A stretch of 64,000 nucleotides of DNA, from contig NZ_CANLXV010000001.1 of assembly GCF_947495205.1 (NCBI RefSeq), positions 372,001-436,000 of the forward strand, read 5' to 3'. A model generated the notes under the pieces. The model had not been told where the DNA came from. It was given only the letters and a program-made list of their open reading frames with translations, and searched no databases. The DNA comes from an uncultured Polaribacter sp. (GTDB lineage: Bacteria; Bacteroidota; Bacteroidia; Flavobacteriales; Flavobacteriaceae). The first letter of the stretch is position 1. Every line of letters begins with the position of its first letter. The position numbers and the translations under genes are program-made. Positions 1 to 8,183 of this stretch are shown piece by piece.

Positions 1-772
1 TAGCTTTGCTAAATTCCCCTTTTTTAATATATAATTTTCCCAACCTATTGTAGCAAATCATTCGGCCATAATGGTTGTTAATACTTTTATCTATTGTTAG
101 GGCTTTTTGTGTGTAAAAAATAGCCAAATCTAAACTATCTTGTGCTTCTTTTACTTTTGCAATATTTTCATTATTAATAGAAATAGACCATTTGTTACCA
201 GATTTCTCAGCAATTTTTATGGCTTTCTTAAAGCTGTTTTCAGCTAAATTGTATTGTTCTAAGAGTATATAAATATTGCCAATGCTGTTGTAAGAAACCT
301 CCATACTTCTTAAAATTCCAGAATTTGGTTTTTTAATTTTTTCAGCAATTTCTAGTGCTTTTTTGTTATAATCTATTGCAGAGGTATAAATGTTTTTTCT
401 ACGATAATCTACACCCAACATATTTAAGCTAAAAATTTGAAATTCTTTATTATTAGAAACTTCTAAGGCTTTTTTATGGGTTGCTTCCGCCTTGTTGTAC
501 ATAGAATATTTGCGGTAAATATTTCCTAATTTTATATATTCATAAGCCAAACCTTCTTTATAGTTTTCGCTATTAAATTTTTGAATAATTGTTTTTACTT
601 TTACAGAATCGCGCTGATAAGGTTTTAAAATTTTATCTATCTCTTTATATGTTTTTGGTTTGGTTATTAATATACTATCTAAACTTTGGGCAAGTGTTTT
701 TACTTTATTTTGAGAAAATAAACTAATAGAAAATACGAATAATATATAAGAGAACAGTTGTTTTGTAAGCAT
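1..772 (-). CDS. TPR-repeat protein, probably N-terminal part of a LytS-type sensor histidine kinase (partial)
   Basis: The frame is open from an ATG at 772 to the left edge of the window, so the C-terminus is missing. It begins with a signal peptide (MLTKQLFSYILFVFS... ending in LFSQ) and continues into tetratricopeptide repeats (for example KLGNIYRKYSMYNKAEA, SIGNIYILLEQYNLAENSF, NRLGKLYIKKGEFSKA). It lies 10 bp downstream of a LytTR response regulator on the same strand. In Bacteroidota such regulators are usually paired with a periplasmic-TPR, membrane-anchored histidine kinase of the His_kinase/LytS type. The kinase half is therefore inferred from context and not seen. A free secreted TPR protein is the alternative. 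Confidence 0.72.
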   Translation of the reverse strand, partial: MLTKQLFSYILFVFSISLFSQNKVKTLAQSLDSILITKPKTYKEIDKILKPYQRDSVKVKTIIQKFNSENYKEGLAYEYIKLGNIYRKYSMYNKAEATHKKALEVSNNKEFQIFSLNMLGVDYRRKNIYTSAIDYNKKALEIAEKIKKPNSGILRSMEVSYNSIGNIYILLEQYNLAENSFKKAIKIAEKSGNKWSISINNENIAKVKEAQDSLDLAIFYTQKALTIDKSINNHYGRMICYNRLGKLYIKKGEFSKA

Positions 773-782
773 TGTAAAATTG

Positions 783-1517
783 TTATATTTTTTTAAGAAA
801 GGCAGATTTTTTTTGACGAGAAACAGGTATTTTAGCATTATTTTCTAAAATTACATAACCATCTGTTTTTAGAAATTCTTTTATTTTATTAAGGTTAATA
901 ATATAGGAATTGTGTATTCTAAAAAAGCAATCTTTGGGCAACAAATCATCTATTTCTTTTAATTTTTTAGTGATTACAATCTTTTTGTTATTGGAAAGAA
1001 AAAGTGTAGAATAATTACCATCTGACGCTGCATAAAAAATGTCTTTAGGCTCTATAAAAACCAATTTACCGTCTGTATTAATGGTTATTTTTTTGTTGTT
1101 TAGTTTGTTGTTGAATTGTAATAAAATATCCTCAAACTTATCTGCATTAAAGTTTTTACTATTGTATTTTTTAATTTTTAACAAGGTTTCTGCTAAATCA
1201 TCTGTATCAATAGGTTTTAGCAAATAATCTATAGCTTCTTTTTTTAAAGCAGTAATGGCATATTCGTTATAAGCAGTTGTAATTACTACCGCAAAATCTT
1301 TGTGCTCTAGTTTTTCTAAAAATTGAAAACCATCCATTGTTGGCATCTCAATATCTAAAAAAAGAGCATCAATAGTAGCATTTTTTAAATGTGTAAGTGC
1401 TTTTTCTGGTTCTGTAAAAGTAGCTATAACTTTTATTTCATCTTCAAAATTTGCAAGTTCCCAAACCAAACTTTGTATTGCTTTTGGTTCATCATCTATA
1501 ATAACAGCCTTTATCAT
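783..1517 (-). CDS. LytTR-family two-component response regulator
   Basis: This 244-residue cytoplasmic transcription factor has a receiver domain at about 1-120 and a LytTR DNA-binding domain at about 142-244. Acidic residues D8/D9, the phospho-acceptor D55 (in LFLDIEMP) and K101 (in LLKPID) of the receiver fold are all visible. The LytTR part carries the usual FYAASDGNYS and FFRIHNSYIINL segments. Length is typical for the AlgR/LytR group. It is transcribed ahead of the TPR protein that probably senses the signal. Its targets cannot be read from the window; the divergent secreted-protein operon at 1746 is the nearest candidate. Confidence 0.95.
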   Translation of the reverse strand: MIKAVIIDDEPKAIQSLVWELANFEDEIKVIATFTEPEKALTHLKNATIDALFLDIEMPTMDGFQFLEKLEHKDFAVVITTAYNEYAITALKKEAIDYLLKPIDTDDLAETLLKIKKYNSKNFNADKFEDILLQFNNKLNNKKITINTDGKLVFIEPKDIFYAASDGNYSTLFLSNNKKIVITKKLKEIDDLLPKDCFFRIHNSYIINLNKIKEFLKTDGYVILENNAKIPVSRQKKSAFLKKI

Positions 1518-1745
1518 TTTATCAATTTTAGTAAAGTTAAATTATTTTTTTTGAACACTATATACAGTTGTGTTAATGGTTAATAATTAAAGAAAAACAG
1601 TGTTTTTTTAATGATAAATGGTATAAAATATAATTTCACAAAAAAAACACCATTTATACATTTTTTACAACCATCTGTACAGTTTTAAATTGCTTTTACA
1701 ACATATTGGCACATTTTTGTGTAAAGAAAAATAAAATGAAAAGTT

Positions 1746-2567
1746 ATGAAAAAAAGTAAAACATTATTGTTCTGTTTGCTGTTTCTTACAATAAGTACAA
1801 TTACAAACGCACAAATTTGGAAAAAAATTCAAAAGAAATTAGAAAAAAAGTTAGAACGTAAAGTTGAAGAAAAAATAGATAAGGAAACAGATAAAATAAT
1901 AGATGATACTTTAAATGGCAAAGAAAAAAAAGAAACATCAACCCGTAAAAAGAAAAACACTTTAAATGATTCTTTACAGTTTAATGCCAAAATTAAAATT
2001 CCTAAAACGTTTTCTTTTACCGCTAGTTTAGAAGTGAAAATATCTAATAATGGCGAAACAGAGGCAGATATGGAGTTTTTAATAGGACAATATCCAGATA
2101 TTTATGGTTTGTCTATTGCTTCTAAAGATATGGGAGATGGCAATAAAGTTTACAACGTTTTTACGCCAGAAACCATTACCATGTTTATGGAAGTTAACGG
2201 CATGAAAATTAAAAAATCTGCATCGCAAAAACAATTCTCAAAAACAGATTTTTCTGACAAAGTGCCTACAAACGCAAACGATTTTAAAAAAACAGGAGCG
2301 TCTAAATCTATTTTAGGTTATACATGTTATGAATATAAGTACATAAACCAAACCGATTCTTCTAGTATTTGGGTAACACAAGATTTTCCTGTTAAAGAAA
2401 CATATATTGGCATGTTAGGTATGGGTAAAAATAATGGTTTAGGTGGTTTTGTATTAGAAGTTACTTTAAAATCTGGTAAGGACACAACCAATATGAGAGC
2501 TGTAAAATTTAATGAAAAGAAAAATATTACAATCAACACTAATGAATATAATTCATTGGGCTTTTAA
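1746..2567 (+). CDS. Secreted DUF4412-like protein
   Basis: A signal peptide (first 22 residues, ending TNAQ) precedes a highly charged Lys/Glu helix at about 24-60, likely a coiled coil. A domain at about 75-265 resembles DUF4412, including the GYTCYEYKY segment followed by SIWVTQDFP. The family is exported, of unknown biochemical function, and common in Bacteroidota. The gene starts the operon that continues 10 bp later with the leucine-rich-repeat protein, and it faces the LytTR regulator across 228 bp. I see no TANNTTTG promoter in that gap. Confidence 0.7.
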   Translation: MKKSKTLLFCLLFLTISTITNAQIWKKIQKKLEKKLERKVEEKIDKETDKIIDDTLNGKEKKETSTRKKKNTLNDSLQFNAKIKIPKTFSFTASLEVKISNNGETEADMEFLIGQYPDIYGLSIASKDMGDGNKVYNVFTPETITMFMEVNGMKIKKSASQKQFSKTDFSDKVPTNANDFKKTGASKSILGYTCYEYKYINQTDSSSIWVTQDFPVKETYIGMLGMGKNNGLGGFVLEVTLKSGKDTTNMRAVKFNEKKNITINTNEYNSLGF

Positions 2568-2577
2568 AATATAAATT

Positions 2578-5037
2578 ATGAAAAGAAAATTACTAAGTAT
2601 AATACTTTTAGCTAGTGTAAACTTAATTTCTGCTCAAAGCACAACTTCTATACCAGACAAAAATTTCGAAAAGTTTTTGATTAATAGAGGTATAGATACA
2701 GATGGTATTGTAAACGGAAAAGTATTTACAGCAGATATAAAGAATGTAACAAGACTATCTATTAGTATTGTTGAAAATATAAGAGATTTAACAGGTATTA
2801 GCAGTTTTTCTGCATTAGAAAGTTTAAATATTCAAGATAATTACTTGCCAAACATTGACTTAAACTCTAATACCAATTTAGAAAGTTTGTCTTTAACTGG
2901 TACAGAAACTGTAAAACTAAGTATATCAAATAATACCAAGCTAAAAGAACTTGGTTTGTATGGTAGTTTAGATGACAATGCAACTTTAAATTTAACAAAT
3001 AATATAAATTTAGAAACCTTATATGTTACGCGTTCTAAAATTACAAACATAGACCTTTCACAAAACCCCAAACTAATAGAAGTAGATCTGTCAGAAAATA
3101 GATTAACTACTTTAGATGTTACTAATAATGTGAATCTAGTAGAACTTAATTGTAATGTAAATATGCTTTCTAGTTTAAACACAACAAACTTAACTAAGTT
3201 AGAACAATTAGATATTTATAAGAATAACGTTATAGAATTAAACCTTTCTAATAATACAAAATTGACTGATTTAAATGTACAGGATAATAATTTGGCTTCT
3301 ATAGATTTAACAGCAAACACTGCTTTAAGATTTGTTAGATTACAGGATAATAAGTTAACTTTTGTAAACATAAATAATGGAAATAATACTATTATAAGTG
3401 TTTTTAGGAGTACAAACAACCCAACTCTGGCATGTATAAAGGTAGATGATAAGTCTTTTAGTGATAATAGTGCAAATTGGGGTAAAGATGCAACCAGTAG
3501 GTTTTCAGAAGAGTGTAATCCGCAAACTTATATTGCAGATACTAATTTCGAAAATTATTTAGAATTTAAAGGTTTAGGAAATGGAGAAAACAATGACAAC
3601 TCTGTAGATACTGCAAAAATATCTGCATTAAAAGTTTTAGATATTAGTGATGAAAACATTACAGATTTAACTGGTATAGAAGCTTTTGTAAGTTTAACAA
3701 ATTTAAACGCAAGCGCTAATGTAATTACAAGTTTAGATTTGTCTAAAAACATAGAATTAGAAACTGTAAATCTTGCTCAAAATAAATTAACAAATGTAGA
3801 TTTTAGCAAAAATATTAAGATTACAGATTTGAATGTTTCTGGAAACAAACTAACAACTTTAGACCTTTCGAAAAATACAGCTTTAACAGTTTTAGATACA
3901 AAGTTAAATCTGTTAACAGCTATAGATTTTAATAACAACAAAGCCTTAAAAGAAGTAAATTTAGGGTCTAATAATTTAGTAAACTTAGACCTTTCTAGTT
4001 TAATTAATTTAGAGAGATTAGATTGTTTTAATAGCAATGTGTCTTCTATAAATATTAGTAAAAATAAAAAACTAAATTATGCAGATTTAAGCAGCAATCA
4101 ATTAGAAAATATAAATCTTTATGGTAACATTGCACTTAGCAGATTAATAGTAGGCTTCAATAAACTAAAATACTTAGATATACAAAACAATACAAATTTA
4201 GTAGAATTAAACACCTCTTTTAATGAGTTAATTGGATTAAATTTAAAAAACACCAAAAATTGGATTCTTTTTAATATCGATTTAAGAAACAATCCTAATT
4301 TAACTTGTGTAGAGGTAGATGATGTAAGTTTTAGTACAAATAACTGGCTTAATAAAGATAGCCAAACTTCGTTTTCTGAAAATTGTGCACCTTATAATGA
4401 TAAATGTTCAAACGCAATACCATTAATTTTAGGGCAACCAACTCCAGGAGATGTAAATAGTGGCAATACAAATAACAACGCACCTTGTGTCACAAATAAC
4501 GTAATTGCAGATGTTTGGTTTTCTATAATTGTACCACAAACAGGCCAATTTAATATACAAGGTTCAGGTTTTGGAGGGCAATTAAAATTGGCTGTTTATG
4601 AAACTTGTAACAGTACAACACCATTAACTTGTGGTACAGATATCTCTTTAGATAACCTAACTATTGGTTCTAAATTGTATGTAAAAGTTTGGTTAGAGTC
4701 TGCATCTTCTAGCAAAAGTTCTAAGTTTATAGAAAACGGAACTTTTATAATTATAGCACAAGAAACAAGTGTGCTTTCTGCAGATAAATTCACAGTTTTG
4801 GAAAGTGATTTTTTAATTTACCCAAACCCAGCAACATCACATATTACAATTGCTTCAGAAAAAAATGCAATTAAAAATATAACAATTTATACTATTTTAG
4901 GAGAAAAAGTTTTCAGTAAAAAAAATGGAACTCTTTTAAAAGAAACCATAGATACAAACCTTTTTTCTAAAGGAATGTATGTGGTTAAAATTAAAACTGA
5001 AGACACAGTTATTTCAAAAAAATTAATAGTTAGATAA
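2578..5037 (+). CDS. Leucine-rich-repeat surface protein with T9SS C-terminal sorting domain
   Basis: This 819-residue protein has a signal peptide (ending LISAQ) and two blocks of internalin-like leucine-rich repeats (about 25-310 and 320-590). Each block opens with a related cap (IPDKNFEKFL / IADTNFENYL) and an LTGI segment, pointing to internal duplication. Repeats follow the pattern LxxLDLSxNxxL about every 21-22 residues. A beta-rich domain with Cys follows at about 600-720. The last ~80 residues form a type A sorting domain (LIYPNPATSHITI ... MYVVKIKTE ... KKLIVR). It should be exported by T9SS, whose SprA translocon is encoded at 22296-29414. Adhesion or protein binding is the usual role for such proteins; the ligand is unknown. 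Confidence 0.88.
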   Translation: MKRKLLSIILLASVNLISAQSTTSIPDKNFEKFLINRGIDTDGIVNGKVFTADIKNVTRLSISIVENIRDLTGISSFSALESLNIQDNYLPNIDLNSNTNLESLSLTGTETVKLSISNNTKLKELGLYGSLDDNATLNLTNNINLETLYVTRSKITNIDLSQNPKLIEVDLSENRLTTLDVTNNVNLVELNCNVNMLSSLNTTNLTKLEQLDIYKNNVIELNLSNNTKLTDLNVQDNNLASIDLTANTALRFVRLQDNKLTFVNINNGNNTIISVFRSTNNPTLACIKVDDKSFSDNSANWGKDATSRFSEECNPQTYIADTNFENYLEFKGLGNGENNDNSVDTAKISALKVLDISDENITDLTGIEAFVSLTNLNASANVITSLDLSKNIELETVNLAQNKLTNVDFSKNIKITDLNVSGNKLTTLDLSKNTALTVLDTKLNLLTAIDFNNNKALKEVNLGSNNLVNLDLSSLINLERLDCFNSNVSSINISKNKKLNYADLSSNQLENINLYGNIALSRLIVGFNKLKYLDIQNNTNLVELNTSFNELIGLNLKNTKNWILFNIDLRNNPNLTCVEVDDVSFSTNNWLNKDSQTSFSENCAPYNDKCSNAIPLILGQPTPGDVNSGNTNNNAPCVTNNVIADVWFSIIVPQTGQFNIQGSGFGGQLKLAVYETCNSTTPLTCGTDISLDNLTIGSKLYVKVWLESASSSKSSKFIENGTFIIIAQETSVLSADKFTVLESDFLIYPNPATSHITIASEKNAIKNITIYTILGEKVFSKKNGTLLKETIDTNLFSKGMYVVKIKTEDTVISKKLIVR

Positions 5038-5058
5038 TTATAAGAATCTCCCAAACTT

Positions 5059-5100
5059 ATCAAATATGCAAAATTTAATTTTTTTTGCGTATTTGATTTT
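5059..5100 (+). terminator. Intrinsic terminator-like hairpin after the LRR gene
   Basis: A 15-bp stem (ATCAAATATGCAAAA with TTTTGCGTATTTGAT, one G-U pair) is followed by a short T run. It sits 21 bp after the stop codon at 5037. The T tract is weak, so termination may be partial. Confidence 0.6.
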
Positions 5101-5153
5101 ATAAAAACGAATAAAGTAAAACTATAAATAAGTAATAATTAAAGCTAAAAACT

Positions 5154-5879
5154 ATGAAAAACACATTTAAAATTTTAACCTTAATAGCATTTACAATTGC
5201 TATAACATGCACTTCTTGCTCTAGTAATAATCAGGAAGATGCCATTTTTGAAAGAGAACAATTATCTGAAGTGGTCATGAAAGATTTTGTACAAAAATTT
5301 GAAAACACAAATGTACCAGAAGGCTTATCAAATTCAACAAGTCCTTATGCGCAACAAGCAAATACGCAATTTGAGCTTTTAAAAATTATAGGCGTTTCTT
5401 TTACCTCATTTTTTACAATTCCTTCAGACGCCGTCTTTTTAAAGTCTAATGAAAAGCAATTGGCAAAATCTGCAGTTTTAAATACACAAACTTACACTTG
5501 GTCTGCTGGTGGCGAAAGTGTAACTTATACAATTTCAGAAGAATCAGATAGATACACCTTTAACTATACTATTGTTTCTAGTGATTTTAACGGAAAAGTG
5601 ATGGAAGGTTTTCAATTAAAAGATGAAACTTATGCAGAAGTAAATCTATTTGATGACAACCAAGAAAGCTCTACCATTAAATGGTGGGTAAACGCTACTA
5701 CAACTAAAATAGAATTAGATGCAGATGGATTTAGACTTGTTTTAGAATCAAATAGTACAGATAATTCTGGTACCATTCAAGTGTACGAAGATGCGCTTTA
5801 CATAGCACTTTATAGTTGGGAAGCAGACGGATCTGGTTTTTATACAGATCTTGTAAGTAACGAAACTTTTACATGGTAA
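5154..5879 (+). CDS. Predicted lipoprotein of unknown function
   Basis: The 241-residue product starts with a lipoprotein signal peptide; C19 or C22 (ITCTSCSS) would be the lipidated cysteine. The rest is soluble, rich in Thr/Ser/Trp and predicted beta-structure, with no motif I recognise. It stands alone between two terminator-like hairpins, so it is probably monocistronic. Membership in the preceding surface-protein operon is possible only by read-through. I do not assign a function. Confidence 0.75.
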   Translation: MKNTFKILTLIAFTIAITCTSCSSNNQEDAIFEREQLSEVVMKDFVQKFENTNVPEGLSNSTSPYAQQANTQFELLKIIGVSFTSFFTIPSDAVFLKSNEKQLAKSAVLNTQTYTWSAGGESVTYTISEESDRYTFNYTIVSSDFNGKVMEGFQLKDETYAEVNLFDDNQESSTIKWWVNATTTKIELDADGFRLVLESNSTDNSGTIQVYEDALYIALYSWEADGSGFYTDLVSNETFTW

Positions 5880-5944
5880 AGAAGAGAGAAAGTAAATTTT
5901 TTAATTATAAAGGTAAACGTTGTTTTAATTTTTATAATTAAACC

Positions 5945-5981
5945 AAAAGCATCAAAATATTTTTTTTTGATGCTTTTTTTC
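5945..5981 (+). terminator. Strong intrinsic terminator
   Basis: A 12-bp perfect stem (AAAAGCATCAAA / TTTGATGCTTTT) is followed by a T tract. It ends transcription of the lipoprotein gene at 5154-5879. Confidence 0.85.
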
Positions 5982-6033
5982 TTGGCACGAACTTTGGTTT
6001 AACAAGAACTTAACATTTAAAACTTTACTAATT

Positions 6034-6780
6034 ATGAAAAACCTAAAAAAAGCACCAACCAAACAATTAGAAAAGTTCTCTAATATTTTCACCCAATTAG
6101 GCCTTGTATTAGTCCTCTTTATAGTTTATGTAACATTAGAGCACAAAACCGAAGATAAAACTGCAGCGTTTTTTAAACCTACAGAACGCCAGTTTTTGCA
6201 CATTGAACCCACGCAGCAAGTAATTTTTCAAAAAGAAATAAAAGTTGTACCCAAAGTAAAAATATTAAAAGCACAAGCTTTTATTCCAGATGCTCCCATA
6301 AAAAAAGCAGCAAATAATGTAGAAGATACACCAATAGATTTGCAAGAAGAAGAAGATTTTGTTCCTTTAGATTTAAATACTGTAATTACAGTAGAAAACC
6401 CAGAAGGAAATGAGCCTGTAGAAGATGTACCTTTTATTTTAATAGAAGATGCACCCATTTTTAAAGGTTGCGAAGGATTAACTAAAACAGAAAATAAAAT
6501 TTGTTTTGATAAGCAAATGAAAAAATTTATTAAAAGAAATTTTGACGTAGATTTAGCCAACCAAATAGGTTTAAGAAGTGGAAAATATAAAATATACACA
6601 CAGTTTTTAATTGATGATAAAGGCAACGTGGTAGATATAAAAATTAGAGCTCCACATAAAAGATTAGAAAAAGAAACCAATAAATTAATAAATAAATTAC
6701 CAAAATTTACTCCTGGTAAACAAAGAAACAGGCCTGTGAGCGTTAGGTATACTTTACCAATAGCTTTTAGTGTACAATAA
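6034..6780 (+). CDS. TonB energy-transducer family protein
   Basis: This 248-residue inner-membrane protein has one N-terminal transmembrane segment (about 19-36), a periplasmic linker rich in Pro, Glu and Asp (about 65-135) and a TonB C-terminal domain (about 145-246). The C-terminal domain contains the FKGCEG and CFDKQM cysteines, the FLIDDKGNVVDIKI strand and the LPKFTPGKQRNRPVSVRY signature. It would couple the proton gradient to TonB-dependent receptors such as the one at 36965. A paralogue of the same architecture lies at 20756-21475. No exbB/exbD is in the window. Confidence 0.88.
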   Translation: MKNLKKAPTKQLEKFSNIFTQLGLVLVLFIVYVTLEHKTEDKTAAFFKPTERQFLHIEPTQQVIFQKEIKVVPKVKILKAQAFIPDAPIKKAANNVEDTPIDLQEEEDFVPLDLNTVITVENPEGNEPVEDVPFILIEDAPIFKGCEGLTKTENKICFDKQMKKFIKRNFDVDLANQIGLRSGKYKIYTQFLIDDKGNVVDIKIRAPHKRLEKETNKLINKLPKFTPGKQRNRPVSVRYTLPIAFSVQ

Positions 6781-6785
6781 ATTAC

Positions 6786-6813
6786 AAACCCAACATATTG
6801 TTGGGTTTTTTTT
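6786..6813 (+). terminator. Intrinsic terminator
   Basis: The perfect 10-bp stem AAACCCAACA / TGTTGGGTTT with a 3-nt loop and a T tract lies 6 bp after the TonB stop codon. It separates tonB from the deoC promoter. Confidence 0.9.
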
Positions 6814-6848
6814 GTCATAAACTTAAAATACCATCGTTTAGATTTTGT

Positions 6849-6856
6849 TACTTTTG
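6849..6856 (+). promoter_or_regulatory. Bacteroidota -7 element TACTTTTG ahead of deoC
   Basis: TACTTTTG matches TANNTTTG exactly and ends 4 bp before the deoC ATG at 6861. No TTTG is seen at the expected -33 distance. If used, the mRNA would be leaderless or nearly so. Confidence 0.6.
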
Positions 6857-6860
6857 TACC

Positions 6861-7607
6861 ATGGAAATTAGCCAATTTTTAGACGCTACTTATTTAAAAA
6901 CACCAAAACAAGCAAATATTTCTAAAGAAGAAAATTTACAGCGTGTAATTCATTTGGTGCAAGAAGCTATATTGTATAATTACAAGTTAATTATGATTCG
7001 TGCGGAATATGTAAAAACCGTAAAACAATTTTTAGAGCAAGCACAAGTTAGGGTATCAATTGGCACAGTTGTAGATTTTCCTAAAGGAAATTCAACCTTA
7101 GAAAAAAAATTACAAGAAGCACAAGAAGCAATAAATCTAGGGGCAAATGAGTTAGACTTTGTAATAAATTACACTGCATTTAAAGCAGGAAATTTAGAAT
7201 TAATTAAAAAAGAAGTGACTAACTGCGTAAAATTATGTCTTATTAATACTAAAGTAGCTAAATTTATAATAGAAGTTGCAGCGCTTTCAAACCAAGAAAT
7301 AATTGTAATTTCACAATTGATTAAAAACGTAGTAATAAATAATTTTGGTGAAGAAAATGCAAAAAATGTATTTGTAAAATCTGCTACAGGTTTTTATATA
7401 ACAGAAAATAACAAGCCAAACGGCGCAACCTTAGAAATTATGAAACTAATTTCTGAAAATGCAAAACCATTAAAAGTTAAGGCAGCAGGTGGTGTTAAAG
7501 ATTATGAAACAGCACTAAAAATGATTGCTTTAGGTGTAGATAGAATTGGTACATCTGCAGCTTTAGCAATTGTTAATAAAAAACAAAACACAAAACAAGG
7601 GTATTAA
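6861..7607 (+). CDS. deoC: Deoxyribose-phosphate aldolase
   Basis: DeoC cleaves 2-deoxyribose 5-phosphate to glyceraldehyde 3-phosphate and acetaldehyde in deoxynucleoside catabolism. The 248-residue TIM barrel has the Schiff-base lysine K173 (VKSATGFY), the second lysine K207 (VKAAGGVKDY) and D99 (ELDFVIN). The start at 6861 gives the family-typical MEISQFLDATYLK; an upstream in-frame TTG at 6798 lies inside the preceding terminator and is rejected. The next gene starts 3 bp after the stop, so an operon with the acyltransferase and RemB-like gene is likely although the functions do not obviously connect. Confidence 0.95.
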   Translation: MEISQFLDATYLKTPKQANISKEENLQRVIHLVQEAILYNYKLIMIRAEYVKTVKQFLEQAQVRVSIGTVVDFPKGNSTLEKKLQEAQEAINLGANELDFVINYTAFKAGNLELIKKEVTNCVKLCLINTKVAKFIIEVAALSNQEIIVISQLIKNVVINNFGEENAKNVFVKSATGFYITENNKPNGATLEIMKLISENAKPLKVKAAGGVKDYETALKMIALGVDRIGTSAALAIVNKKQNTKQGY

Positions 7608-7609
7608 TT

Positions 7610-8182
7610 TTGAAAGATTTTTTTGTACACGAAACCGCCGTTATAGATGCTGATTGTATAATTGGTAAAAATACTAAAATTTGGCATTTTAGTCATATTA
7701 TGTCAAATAGTACTATTGGCGAAAGCTGTAATATTGGGCAAAATGTGGTAATTTCTCCAAAAGTAGTTTTGGGTAAAAATGTAAAAGTGCAAAATAACGT
7801 TTCTATTTATACAGGTGTTATTTGTAAAGACAATGTTTTTTTAGGTCCATCTATGGTTTTTACCAATGTAATAAACCCAAGAAGTGCAATAAAAAGGCAA
7901 GATCAATATTTAGAAACTGTTGTAGAAGAAGGGGCAAGTATTGGTGCCAATGCTACTATTGTTTGTGGCAATACTATTGGCAAATACGCTTTTGTAGGCG
8001 CAGGAGCTGTAGTTACAAAAGAAGTTTTACCCTATGCTTTGGTGGTTGGTAATCCTTCTAAGCAAATTGGTTGGGTTAGCCAATATGGCCATAGATTAGT
8101 GTTTAATGAGCAAGGTTTTGCTATTTGTAAAGAGAGTAAACAACAATATCAATTAAAAAATAATACAATTATAGAGTTATAA
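7610..8182 (+). CDS. Left-handed beta-helix (hexapeptide) N-acetyltransferase, WbpD/WlbB-like
   Basis: The 190-residue protein is built of hexapeptide repeats (for example VIDADCIIGKNTKIWHFSHI, IGESCNIGQN, VFLGPSMVFTNV, GASIGANATI). It ends with the VVGNPSKQIGWVSQYGHRL segment typical of enzymes that N-acetylate the 3-amino group of UDP-2-acetamido-3-amino-glucuronate for surface polysaccharide. The start is a TTG at 7610; no better in-frame start exists. This TTG lies inside TAATTTTG (7605-7612), so a promoter could also sit here. Substrate assignment rests on family resemblance only, since no other sugar-nucleotide genes are nearby. Confidence 0.82.
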   Translation: MKDFFVHETAVIDADCIIGKNTKIWHFSHIMSNSTIGESCNIGQNVVISPKVVLGKNVKVQNNVSIYTGVICKDNVFLGPSMVFTNVINPRSAIKRQDQYLETVVEEGASIGANATIVCGNTIGKYAFVGAGAVVTKEVLPYALVVGNPSKQIGWVSQYGHRLVFNEQGFAICKESKQQYQLKNNTIIEL

Positions 8183-8183
8183 A

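Noticed and set aside
6798..6860. Upstream TTG start for deoC
   Set aside because: It lies inside the tonB terminator and upstream of the -7 element; the ATG at 6861 gives the family-typical N-terminus.
7605..7612. TAATTTTG as a promoter for the acyltransferase gene
   Set aside because: It overlaps the deoC stop codon and the TTG start itself, leaving no room for a transcript start upstream of translation; kept only as a remark.
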